Below are positions 35,605-43,963 of a DNA stretch of 64,000 nt, piece by piece. Location of the stretch: contig JBBCJI010000003.1 of NCBI GenBank assembly GCA_037190845.1, positions 186,001-250,000 of the forward strand, in the 5' to 3' direction. Each line of letters begins with the position of its first letter. The first letter of the stretch is position 1. Position numbers and translations under genes: made by a program. Under the pieces are notes generated by a model. The model worked only from the letters and a program-made list of their open reading frames with translations, was not told the origin of the DNA and did no database searches. The DNA is from JBEBVQ01 sp037190845. GTDB lineage: Bacteria > Bacteroidota > Bacteroidia > Chitinophagales > Chitinophagaceae.

Positions 35605-36069
35605 ATGTACAGCCAGAACCTGATTATAGACAAAGCTTTTGTAAAAAAACTTTCAGACCTGTCGCCGGATGAGCTTTACGGCATCCTGCAGGCACGCAAC
35701 GAGGTCTTCGTGGTCGAGCAGCAGTGTGTGTACCAAGATGCAGACGGGTATGACCGGGAAGCGCTTCATGTAGTACTTCCGTATGAAGAAGGGATAGGGG
35801 CGTATTGCCGTATCCTCCCCCCGGGTATTAAATATACCGAATGGAGCATCGGGCGCGTGCTGACGGCCGGAGCCGCACGGGGAAAAAAGCTGGGTCATTT
35901 ACTGATGACTACCGCCCTGGATACGATTGCCGCACACGGCGGCGGCGGCATAAGGATTTCTGCACAGGCATACCTGCAGCGGTTTTATGAATCGCACGGA
36001 TTTGTTCGTATCGGTGATGAATACCTTGAAGATAATATCCCGCATATTGAAATGCTGCGTACTGATTAA
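35605..36069 (+). CDS. elaA: ElaA-family GNAT N-acetyltransferase
   Basis: 154 residues from the ATG at 35605. The longer open frame from 35473 is rejected because the promoter box at 35593 lies within it. ElaA-type motifs: LSPDELYGILQARNEVFVVEQQCVYQD, the acetyl-CoA-binding segment IGRVLTAGAARGKKLGHLLM and AQAYLQRFYESHGFVRIGDEYLEDNIPHIEM. It is a cytoplasmic acetyltransferase of unknown acceptor. Its stop codon overlaps that of the convergent response regulator. Confidence 0.9.
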   Translation: MYSQNLIIDKAFVKKLSDLSPDELYGILQARNEVFVVEQQCVYQDADGYDREALHVVLPYEEGIGAYCRILPPGIKYTEWSIGRVLTAGAARGKKLGHLLMTTALDTIAAHGGGGIRISAQAYLQRFYESHGFVRIGDEYLEDNIPHIEMLRTD

Positions 36070-36716
36070 TATGCTTCCCTGTCCCGCCCCAGCATTTTGC
36101 TGATCACCTCGGCCTTGCTGTTGACATGCAGCTTACGGTAGATATGCCGTATATGAAACCGTACGGTATGCAGGGAAATGGACAGGCGGTCGGCCACCAG
36201 CTTATAGCTCAGGCCGTCGGTGAGCGCCTGTACGATCTGCTTCTCCTTGGGCGATAATGTCTCTTCCTCGCTGCCCCGGTTGCGGGGTCTGGAAAAATAT
36301 TCAAATACCTTCCGGGCAATGACCGGCGACATGGAGCTGCCGCCCTGGCTTACGTCCAGGATCGCCCTCCGGGTCTCAGACAGGGGTGTTGTCTTGAGCA
36401 GGTATCCCGATGCACCGGCGCATATGGCCTGAAATATCTTGTCGCTGTTGCTGAATATGGTCAGCATGATGATCTGTACGTCCGGGAATATCTTCCGGAT
36501 CTCCCGGATACCCACGATGCCGTTCATGCCGGGCAGCCCGATATCGCTGAGGATGATATCCGGCGGCGATATGGTATCTGCCTTTTCAAAAAACGCCTCC
36601 ATACTGCCGGCCGCGCATACGCATTCGATCTCCGGGTCTTTGCCGAAGTATCCCGCCAGACTGTCGCGGACATCATCAATATCTTCAATAATAGCTATTC
36701 TTATCATCCGATCCAT
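36066..36716 (-). CDS. LuxR/NarL-type response regulator
   Basis: 216 residues from the ATG at 36716 (MDRMIRIAIIEDIDDVR); the ATGs at 36707 and 36755 are alternatives. The receiver domain carries the phospho-acceptor aspartate in ILSDIGLPGMNG and the conserved lysine in GYLLKTT. A LuxR helix-turn-helix follows (LSPKEKQIVQALTDGLSYKLVADRLSISLHTVRFHIRHIYRKL). It lies 72 nt downstream of the sensor kinase on the same strand, which makes the kinase its likely partner. Target genes are not known; the adjacent T9SS cluster is the natural candidate. Confidence 0.92.
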   Translation of the reverse strand: MDRMIRIAIIEDIDDVRDSLAGYFGKDPEIECVCAAGSMEAFFEKADTISPPDIILSDIGLPGMNGIVGIREIRKIFPDVQIIMLTIFSNSDKIFQAICAGASGYLLKTTPLSETRRAILDVSQGGSSMSPVIARKVFEYFSRPRNRGSEEETLSPKEKQIVQALTDGLSYKLVADRLSISLHTVRFHIRHIYRKLHVNSKAEVISKMLGRDREAY

Positions 36717-36787
36717 ACTTGCGGATTTACGTGCAAAGTTCGTAAATCCATCCATCCTGTCACCCGCATAATGATGCAGGTATGATT

Positions 36788-39700
36788 TTACCCGCCGGGC
36801 TGTTTCTTTTCGATTTCCAGCATAAATGAGTCTGCTCCGTATGTGTACCGGATCTCGGCGCCGATCTTTTTTGCCCGCATCTGCATATTCCGGATGCCCT
36901 GTCCCGAAGACTCCGGGAGATCCTTAAGCGTATTCCCATCGTTGGTAATGGAAAGAAAAAAATAATTGCCTTCGTGCCGGTACACGATGCTTACTCCGGA
37001 AGCCGACGAATGCTTGACGATATTGTTCAACGCTTCCTTGAATATCATGTACAGATTCTGGCGGACTTCTGTCGGTATGGTATGCTTATGATCCGTACCG
37101 GATGTATCGAACCGGATCATGATGTGCGCGGGGGTGAGCATCTGCTCTGCATATTCCCGCATACGGCCGGCCAGATTCCCGGAAAAGTCATTGCGGGCAT
37201 CAATAGCCCAGAGTATATCATTCATAGACATGGTGGCGTCCCGCCCCAGCCCGGCAATTTTTTCCAGCTTGGCCTTCCGCTGGTCTTCCGGCTCGCTGCT
37301 CTCGCTGAGACTGTCGGAAAACAGCACGATACGGGTCAGCAGCCCCCCGACTTCATCATGCAGGTCACTTGCAAGCTGCACCCGGAGCTGCTGCATACGC
37401 CGGATATTACGGATCCTGATCCAGAAGAACAGCCAGATCAGTCCACCGGAAAGCAGCAGCAGCAGCAGATAGAACCACCAGGTCTTATAAAAATACTGCC
37501 TGCTGTCAAGATGAAACATCAGCATATTGTTTGCCGGACGTCCGTAAGCATTCATACCCTTTATTTCCAGCGTATAATGTCCGGGAGACAGATCCGGAAT
37601 TTTCAGCTGTGGCGCGCCATATATGGGTATCCATTCATCGCTCAGGCCGCGGATGCGATACAGGAACCGGTTGTATGAAGGAGCGCGATAGTCGCTGATG
37701 CCGAACTGTATCACAAAAGAAAAATCGGAGGGATAAATACGGATCGTATCGCCTGCTCCCGTGAGCCTTCTTCCGGGTACGGTAGATGCAGATACAAAAA
37801 GTGAAAAACTGGGAGCATGCGAACGAACACTATCGGGATGAAAATAGCAGATACCTTTAAGGCTTCCGAAATACAGCCTGCCCCGGCTGTCTTTCATATA
37901 TGACCCCTGGTTGAATTCACCGGATGCAAGGCCGTCGGATGTAGCATAATTGGTAAAAATGCCGGTATGCAGATCATAATGGCTCAGCCCGTTGAACGTA
38001 CTGATCCACATCTGGCTGGCATCCGGCCACAGCATACTGTATACAATGTCGTTGGCCAGGCCGTGCTGCTCCTGGTTCAGGTATGTGACGTGGTTCATAC
38101 CGGGGCTGACGATATTGATACCGCCTCCGTTCGTGCCGATCCAAAGCCGGCCCAGATGATCTTCCGATACAAAATGCACATTACTTTTTGACAGCGCGGG
38201 AACAGACAGGCTGCTCAGATGCAGGCGCACCCCTTTGTGCTTGTCAATTTTAAATACCCCTTCACCGGTAGCAAGCCATAATACATCCTTCTCTCTTCCG
38301 CCTGCAATATGCCGGACAGACAATCCTCCTGTCCACAGCGTGTCTTTATCATAACGTTGAATGACACCGGCTTTCCGGTCGTACAGGAATAGGCCACGAC
38401 TGCTGCCGATCCATATCAATCCGTCATCGTCCATAAAAACACAATAGCCAAACAACATATAATCCACGAAACGCCTGTCGTAGAATGAATGCTCTATCTT
38501 CTGCGATCGTTTATTAAACCGGTAAAAGAAGCCTGATTCGGATGCGATATATACATAGCCGGAATCTTCATCGTTCAGCAGCCCGTACGGAAGCACATTT
38601 TTTGCTTTATCCGGCACTGTTTCCGTTTCCAGCTTCGCATATACCGACCATTTATCCTGTTTGCGGTGAAAATGATAAAGGCCTTTATAAGTGCCTATAT
38701 AAAGATCGCCTGCTGCGTCTTCGGCCATGCCCCTTATGCTGAGCGGGAGCATATCCGTCAGCATGTGCTTAAAAAGAGGCTGTTCATTGGTTATCTTGAA
38801 AATGCCCTTGTTTGTCCCGATCCATACGATACCGCGTTCATCTCCGAAAATACAATGGTGCTGGTTATATGATTCAGAAAGTGAAGGAACGTTTTTTCCA
38901 AGCTCTTCTATGGATCCCCGCACCAGGTCAACCTGGTACAAACGCCCGTTTCTGAATCCGGCATACAACATTTGCCCGGAAAGCGCCCCCATATCCGCTG
39001 TTCCGGATTCGTTGATATGCTCCAGCACCGGTATGTTATGCGGCCTGCCGGTATGGGCATCCAGCAGCAGCACGCCTTTCAGGGGAATGGCGGCCACTAA
39101 GGTGTCTCCGTATTTCCTCACCGTGATCGGCAGCATCGGCTTCTTGTCTTTCCAGGGTATGGATTCGATGCGTTTGGTTCCGGTATGGAGCAGATACAAC
39201 GGGTCGTGACCGTGTCCGTCGTGGACCATAAACAGAAGCAGGCTATCGGAAAAAACAGTGAGGTTATGCACCGATGGCACTGGTTCTTTGTGCAGATAAT
39301 CTTTGGTATGTATGAATACCTCAGCCTGGAAGCTGTCGTCTACAGACAGGATATCGCTGTTCCCCAGTAATATATAAACCTTCCCGGCTTTCGTCTGAAC
39401 CATGCTCCTCACCTGCTGCCCCGCAGGCTTTCCATTCAGCGTTACCGGCACCGGAGTCCTAAGCGGACCGGGCAGCACATACAGCCCCCGCTCCGTTGCC
39501 ACCCAGATCATGTCCTTTTTCTTATCGTACATCAACCGGCTGATCTGCCACGAGCCCAGTTCCCGGAATCGGGTAAATGTATAACCGTCGTAAACGTTGA
39601 GGCCATTGCTTGTGGCAACCCACATAAAGCCGGTATTATCCTTAATGATATCATAGCAAATATTACTGGTCAGCCCGTTCCGGTCGTCAATCAGCTCAAC

Positions 39701-39817
39701 TTTTGCAGATCCGGCTAACGGCATTATGCAAAGAGCAATCAGACCGACGGCATTCGCTCCGGAACGTCGTACAGATGATAAGACAGTGCCTACATACACG
39801 TCAATAAGCCATCCCAT
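36788..39817 (-). CDS. Reg_prop/Y_Y_Y sensor histidine kinase (HisKA_3)
   Basis: 1,009 residues from the ATG at 39817; the first approximately 45 residues include a signal-anchor. The periplasmic sensor has two seven-bladed propellers of Reg_prop repeats (GLTSNICYDIIKDNTGFMWVAT, MWISTFNGLSHYD), then a Y_Y_Y domain (YRAPSYNRFLYRIRGLSDEW). One membrane helix (WFYLLLLLLSGGLIWLFFW) leads to a HisKA_3 helix with the phospho-histidine H820 in ASDLHDEVGGLLTR and a HATPase domain (FKEALNNIVKHS, GQGIRNMQMRAKKI). Unlike the one-protein hybrid systems of Bacteroides PULs, its regulator is a separate gene downstream. It probably senses a glycan or envelope cue in the periplasm. Confidence 0.9.
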   Translation of the reverse strand: MGWLIDVYVGTVLSSVRRSGANAVGLIALCIMPLAGSAKVELIDDRNGLTSNICYDIIKDNTGFMWVATSNGLNVYDGYTFTRFRELGSWQISRLMYDKKKDMIWVATERGLYVLPGPLRTPVPVTLNGKPAGQQVRSMVQTKAGKVYILLGNSDILSVDDSFQAEVFIHTKDYLHKEPVPSVHNLTVFSDSLLLFMVHDGHGHDPLYLLHTGTKRIESIPWKDKKPMLPITVRKYGDTLVAAIPLKGVLLLDAHTGRPHNIPVLEHINESGTADMGALSGQMLYAGFRNGRLYQVDLVRGSIEELGKNVPSLSESYNQHHCIFGDERGIVWIGTNKGIFKITNEQPLFKHMLTDMLPLSIRGMAEDAAGDLYIGTYKGLYHFHRKQDKWSVYAKLETETVPDKAKNVLPYGLLNDEDSGYVYIASESGFFYRFNKRSQKIEHSFYDRRFVDYMLFGYCVFMDDDGLIWIGSSRGLFLYDRKAGVIQRYDKDTLWTGGLSVRHIAGGREKDVLWLATGEGVFKIDKHKGVRLHLSSLSVPALSKSNVHFVSEDHLGRLWIGTNGGGINIVSPGMNHVTYLNQEQHGLANDIVYSMLWPDASQMWISTFNGLSHYDLHTGIFTNYATSDGLASGEFNQGSYMKDSRGRLYFGSLKGICYFHPDSVRSHAPSFSLFVSASTVPGRRLTGAGDTIRIYPSDFSFVIQFGISDYRAPSYNRFLYRIRGLSDEWIPIYGAPQLKIPDLSPGHYTLEIKGMNAYGRPANNMLMFHLDSRQYFYKTWWFYLLLLLLSGGLIWLFFWIRIRNIRRMQQLRVQLASDLHDEVGGLLTRIVLFSDSLSESSEPEDQRKAKLEKIAGLGRDATMSMNDILWAIDARNDFSGNLAGRMREYAEQMLTPAHIMIRFDTSGTDHKHTIPTEVRQNLYMIFKEALNNIVKHSSASGVSIVYRHEGNYFFLSITNDGNTLKDLPESSGQGIRNMQMRAKKIGAEIRYTYGADSFMLEIEKKQPGG

Positions 39818-39912
39818 GTTTATAAAAGTAAAACAATCCATTCATTAGACAGGCATAAGCGACGAAAGGATAGGAACAAGGAACGAAACAGGCAAAGACC
39901 AGGCTATATGGA

Positions 39913-42900
39913 TTAAATATTGCCAGCCAGATGTTTCCGTTTCACCACCGGCCGGCTTGTGTTCACAGGAATGCCCAGCGCCTCGTAGATATAATCCAGC
40001 GCCATAGTGCGCACACTTAGTTTGGTGATTTGCGTGTTATCAGCAGAAGGATGTACACGATTGGAGAGAAACACAAATAATAAACCATGCTCCGGATCCG
40101 CCCAGGCACAAGTACCGGTAAAACCCTGATGCCCGAATGTATAACCGCTGCTCCGGTTACTGGTCACAACGGCATTCTTTACATCTGCCTCCGGCTTATC
40201 AAAGCCAAGACCACGCCGGCTGATTGCAGATCCGTAACCGGTAAACAGGTTTACCGTTTCCTTTTTAAAATACCGGATACCTTTATATTCCCCTTTGCTC
40301 AGCAGCATCTGAAATACGACCGCCACATCATTAGCCGTAGCAAACAAACCGGCATGACCTGCTACACCACCCAGCAGGGCTGCGCCTTGGTCATGTACAT
40401 ACCCGTGCAACAACTGCCGGCGGAATATAAGGTCGTTTTCCGTAGGGGCGATTAATGATACGTCAATCCTCTTCAACGGGTTGTACATAATACGTGTCAG
40501 GCCCAGCGGACGATAAAAGGCCTCCTCCACATACACATCAAGCTTTTTTTTTGTGACCTGCTCCACGACTGCGGCGAGATAATAAAAGTCAAGATCGCTA
40601 TACACGCTGCGTCCTTTATTCTCCGCCGGCTGATTATTTATCCGTTTCCAGATAGTATCTGTATAATCATTGCGAACAAACAAACCGGATGCTACCTCCT
40701 GCTGAAATCCCGGTTCGGGCTGGTTCCGGTACAATGCCGGGTTCAGTGCGCCGGAAGCTTCTATGGTTTCTTTATAAAAAGGTATCCAGCTTTTCATACC
40801 CGCCTGATGTAATAAGAGATCTCTTATTGTAGCCTTCGCATGTAATGTACCCTTCATTCCGGGCAGGTAATCTTCCAGCGTTTTATCTAAGCGTACCCGT
40901 CCTTCTTCATACAAGCGCATTACGGCCAGTGTAGTAGAGAGCACTTTGGTGAGTGAAGCCACATCATATACTGTAGCAGTAGAGACGGGCTGCTTTTTAT
41001 CATACATATAGTCTCCGAATGATTCATTATAAAACACTTTACCATCCTTAGCCGCAATAATACGGCATCCGGGGAAAGCACGGGAAACGACACAACGTTC
41101 TATGTACAGGCTGAGCTTGTCCAGCGCCTGCGGATTCACGACTCCTGCATCTTCTACATGGTATACTTTATACAGTTGCCGGGGAGCGCCCGTCCCGGGA
41201 TCCTCATCTCCGGCATGCGGCATGCCCGGAGCAGGAACAGCCATACCTGTACTGCCCGGCTGTATACCGGCACATGGGGTTACCGGCAGACGCCCTGACG
41301 GTTGTTTGCGATTCAGTAAAACATCCGCCATTGCCCGCTGGGCAAGGCTGTCATCTTCATAGCCCACTACTGCAGATCGTACATCACAATAATTTTTAAG
41401 CAGGTACGGATTACCCATCAGCACGATCATCACATCTTTTCGTTTGTACACCTGTTTCAGGAAGCTGATCTGGCTAGCGTCAAGCCCATAAGTTGCATTC
41501 CTCCCCGGGTATATATTCAGATTATGGATCGCTACGATTGTGGCATTGTTGGTGGTAATCTCATTAATAATGCTGTGTACTGTGGCTTCCGTACTGCCCT
41601 TAGGGAGTTTACGGACAGCAATATTCGCATCTTTCGATAATTCATCCGTGAGCACACTTTTCTGTGCATTTACAGCTACATAACCGATACGATTCCCTTT
41701 ATTGGCAATTTTACCTAAAACGTCATTCTCATCACGTATCCAGGTGATGGCCGATGCTGCTACACGGCTGCGCAAAGCGGCAGTCTGCCGGTTCAGATCG
41801 GCAGTTATTCCCTGCACTTCCACAGGCTTACGGGCGGCGAGCCCTGCATCATACTTGGCGGTAAGTATTTTTTTCACACGCTGCTCCAGGTCTGCTTCCG
41901 TGACTTTATGCTGCTGCAATGCTTCTTTGATCTTTCTGATAGCCACCGGCACATCCTGCGAGAAAAGTAACATATCATTCCCTGCAAGAAAAGCCCGCAG
42001 GTCCGCTTCTCCCGGATCAAAAAACTTTGTAACTCCCTGCATATTCATCGCATCAGTAAACACCAGACCACGGAATCCCATCTTATCTTTCAGCAATCCG
42101 GTAACCGTATTTTTAGACAAAGTAGTCGGTACATTTTTTTCCTGCTCCAGTGCCGGGATTTCAAGATGCGCCACCATCATGCTCTGTATCCCTGCGCGTA
42201 TCAGTTCCCGGAATGGATATAGCTCCAGCGTATCTAATTGCGCAAGCGATTTTTTGATCACGGGCAGGTCTTTGTGCGAATCCACGTCCGTATCTCCATG
42301 CCCCGGGAAATGCTTGGCACAGGCCATTACGCCGTTTTTCTGCAAGCCATGCATATACGCGATACCCATCCGCACAACGCGTGTTTTATCCTCTCCAAAA
42401 GAACGGACATTGATCACCGGATTGGCGGGATTATTATTCACATCAATGACCGGTGCGAAGTTGATATGCACACCCAGTCTTTTGCATTGTGCTGCGATGG
42501 CGACGCCAACCTGGTATACCAGCAGCGAGTCTTCGGTAGCGCCCAGCATCATCTGACGGGGAAAATTGACTACACTATCCAGTCGCATACCCAAACCCCA
42601 TTCCGCATCCATAGCGATCAGGAGCGGAACGTGTGCCGCAGACTGATATTTATTGGTGAGTATTGCCTGGCGGGCAGGGCCGCCCTGCATAAAAATAAGG
42701 CCTCCGATCTGCCTGTTGGCGATCAGCTTGCTGATAGCAGGTTCATTATAATTGGTGCCGCCGGAATAAGCGGCCACCATAAACAACTGCCCGATACGCT
42801 CTTCGGTAGTAAGCGTGCGATATATGCTGTCCACCCAGCGCTTTTTGATGGCGTCCTGCGCAAACACACCGGGAGCAACCGTCAATAATAACAATAGTAC

Positions 42901-42927
42901 TACAGTAAAGACATGCTTATTACTCAT
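39913..42927 (-). CDS. GH3 (NagZ-like) beta-N-acetylhexosaminidase fused to class C beta-lactamase-like domain
   Basis: 1,004 residues from the ATG at 42927 (MSNKHVFTVVLLLLLTVAPGVFAQ). The GH3 domain (about 30-365) carries the NagZ-type acid/base motif KHFPGHGDTDVDSH (205-218) and the nucleophile region GLVFTDAMNMQGV. A GH3 C-terminal-like domain follows (about 400-570), then a Pro/Gly linker. The serine-hydrolase domain (about 610-985) has the SxxK motif SLTK (S658, K661), YSDLDFYY in place of YxN and GHQGFTGT near the end. Predicted to act on peptidoglycan: removal of GlcNAc from muropeptides plus a peptide or ester hydrolase. Such fusions are known in Bacteroidota, but their exact substrate is unsettled. 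It is exported to the periplasm or surface. Confidence 0.9.
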   Translation of the reverse strand: MSNKHVFTVVLLLLLTVAPGVFAQDAIKKRWVDSIYRTLTTEERIGQLFMVAAYSGGTNYNEPAISKLIANRQIGGLIFMQGGPARQAILTNKYQSAAHVPLLIAMDAEWGLGMRLDSVVNFPRQMMLGATEDSLLVYQVGVAIAAQCKRLGVHINFAPVIDVNNNPANPVINVRSFGEDKTRVVRMGIAYMHGLQKNGVMACAKHFPGHGDTDVDSHKDLPVIKKSLAQLDTLELYPFRELIRAGIQSMMVAHLEIPALEQEKNVPTTLSKNTVTGLLKDKMGFRGLVFTDAMNMQGVTKFFDPGEADLRAFLAGNDMLLFSQDVPVAIRKIKEALQQHKVTEADLEQRVKKILTAKYDAGLAARKPVEVQGITADLNRQTAALRSRVAASAITWIRDENDVLGKIANKGNRIGYVAVNAQKSVLTDELSKDANIAVRKLPKGSTEATVHSIINEITTNNATIVAIHNLNIYPGRNATYGLDASQISFLKQVYKRKDVMIVLMGNPYLLKNYCDVRSAVVGYEDDSLAQRAMADVLLNRKQPSGRLPVTPCAGIQPGSTGMAVPAPGMPHAGDEDPGTGAPRQLYKVYHVEDAGVVNPQALDKLSLYIERCVVSRAFPGCRIIAAKDGKVFYNESFGDYMYDKKQPVSTATVYDVASLTKVLSTTLAVMRLYEEGRVRLDKTLEDYLPGMKGTLHAKATIRDLLLHQAGMKSWIPFYKETIEASGALNPALYRNQPEPGFQQEVASGLFVRNDYTDTIWKRINNQPAENKGRSVYSDLDFYYLAAVVEQVTKKKLDVYVEEAFYRPLGLTRIMYNPLKRIDVSLIAPTENDLIFRRQLLHGYVHDQGAALLGGVAGHAGLFATANDVAVVFQMLLSKGEYKGIRYFKKETVNLFTGYGSAISRRGLGFDKPEADVKNAVVTSNRSSGYTFGHQGFTGTCAWADPEHGLLFVFLSNRVHPSADNTQITKLSVRTMALDYIYEALGIPVNTSRPVVKRKHLAGNI

Positions 42928-42992
42928 AGTACAAAATAACACATTAAGCGGGAGAATAGCTAACGGTAAAAGGGGTAAACGTTTTGCCGGAG

Positions 42993-43838
42993 TTACAACT
43001 GCTCAATATCTGCATTGTCCAGTCCTGTAGCAACCACAATGGCGTTCAATGAGACTCCCTGTTCTTTCAGATTCCGGGCAATACGCATTCTTTCTTCTTC
43101 ACGTCCATCCTCACGCGCAGTATCCAGCCCGTTCTGGTAATCCCATCTGTGCATCTGGCTGCGGAGGTAAGAGATATAATCTTCTTTTGATAAATTACTC
43201 ATTTCTGATAATTTAAATAGTTTCTCAAAAATGGATTTCTTCAAAAATACCGGAATTTTTTCAAGTTGATACATGTTTTTGAGTACGAACAACCACTTAT
43301 CCATTGTATTCCTTAATTCCGTTTCCTGCTTATTGAATTTCGGAAGTTCAATAAAAATATACCCCAGCTTTTTATAAAACTGTATGTGGGTTTCGATATC
43401 GGCGAGATGAATGTCGTGCAGATATTTATCCTTTTGCATATCATCGAAGCAGAAATCCATCAGCCCGATAAACCAGACCTCATTGAGCCGGTAATCCCAA
43501 TCTGATCCACCTTTTACGGCCTGGTCGCAGATAAGCGAAGATGTATAAAATACGGAGCGGTCGCGGAAGTATTGCTGCTTTACTTTCTGCACTTCGATAA
43601 TGAACTGTTCGCCCTTGTCGCCGGTGCAGAGCAAGTCGAAGATCACACCGCGATTGTCTTTTACTATTCCCGGAAACTCATTCTTACTGTAGGTAATATC
43701 TACGATATGTTTCCGTCCTTCGAAAATGGCGTTGAGAAAATCTATCAGCAAATCCTTGTTTGGCTCACCGCCAAAAAGACGTTTAAAGCCGAAGTCTGTT
43801 ATAGGATCAATATAGCGACCCAGATACAATGCGTCCAT
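42993..43838 (-). CDS. Rpn-family recombination-promoting nuclease / PD-(D/E)XK transposase-like
   Basis: 281 residues. The N-terminus YIDPITDFGFKRLFGGEPNKDLLIDFLNAIFEG is the standard start of this family. The nuclease core follows with D in GVIFDLLC and ExQ in FIIEVQKVKQ. The C-terminal tail DTAREDGREEERMRIARNLKEQGVSLNAIVVATGL is the usual variable end. Rpn proteins are DNA endonucleases that stimulate RecA-independent recombination. Related genes are numerous in Bacteroidota and spread between genomes. No flanking inverted repeats were found. A TACGTTTG promoter box lies 22 nt upstream. Confidence 0.92.
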   Translation of the reverse strand: MDALYLGRYIDPITDFGFKRLFGGEPNKDLLIDFLNAIFEGRKHIVDITYSKNEFPGIVKDNRGVIFDLLCTGDKGEQFIIEVQKVKQQYFRDRSVFYTSSLICDQAVKGGSDWDYRLNEVWFIGLMDFCFDDMQKDKYLHDIHLADIETHIQFYKKLGYIFIELPKFNKQETELRNTMDKWLFVLKNMYQLEKIPVFLKKSIFEKLFKLSEMSNLSKEDYISYLRSQMHRWDYQNGLDTAREDGREEERMRIARNLKEQGVSLNAIVVATGLDNADIEQL

Positions 43839-43860
43839 TTGCCCGTCGTTTTATCCAAAG

Positions 43861-43868
43861 CAAACGTA
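43861..43868 (-). promoter_or_regulatory. -7 promoter box for the Rpn gene
   Basis: TACGTTTG on the minus strand, 22 nt before the ATG. A TTG about 17 nt further upstream could be the -33 element. Confidence 0.5.
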
Positions 43869-43963
43869 CATAATAAATTAACAATCAATTAATTAAGTTT
43901 TATTGATTATAAACGCACAAATATCTGATCCAGAAAATATGTATGTTTTATCATGGCGTTATT

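Noticed and set aside
41702..42556. 284-codon plus-strand open frame opposite the GH3 domain
   Set aside because: Shadow frame of a gene with intact catalytic motifs.
42993..43838. Rpn nuclease considered as a complete insertion sequence
   Set aside because: No terminal inverted repeats or target duplications were found around it.
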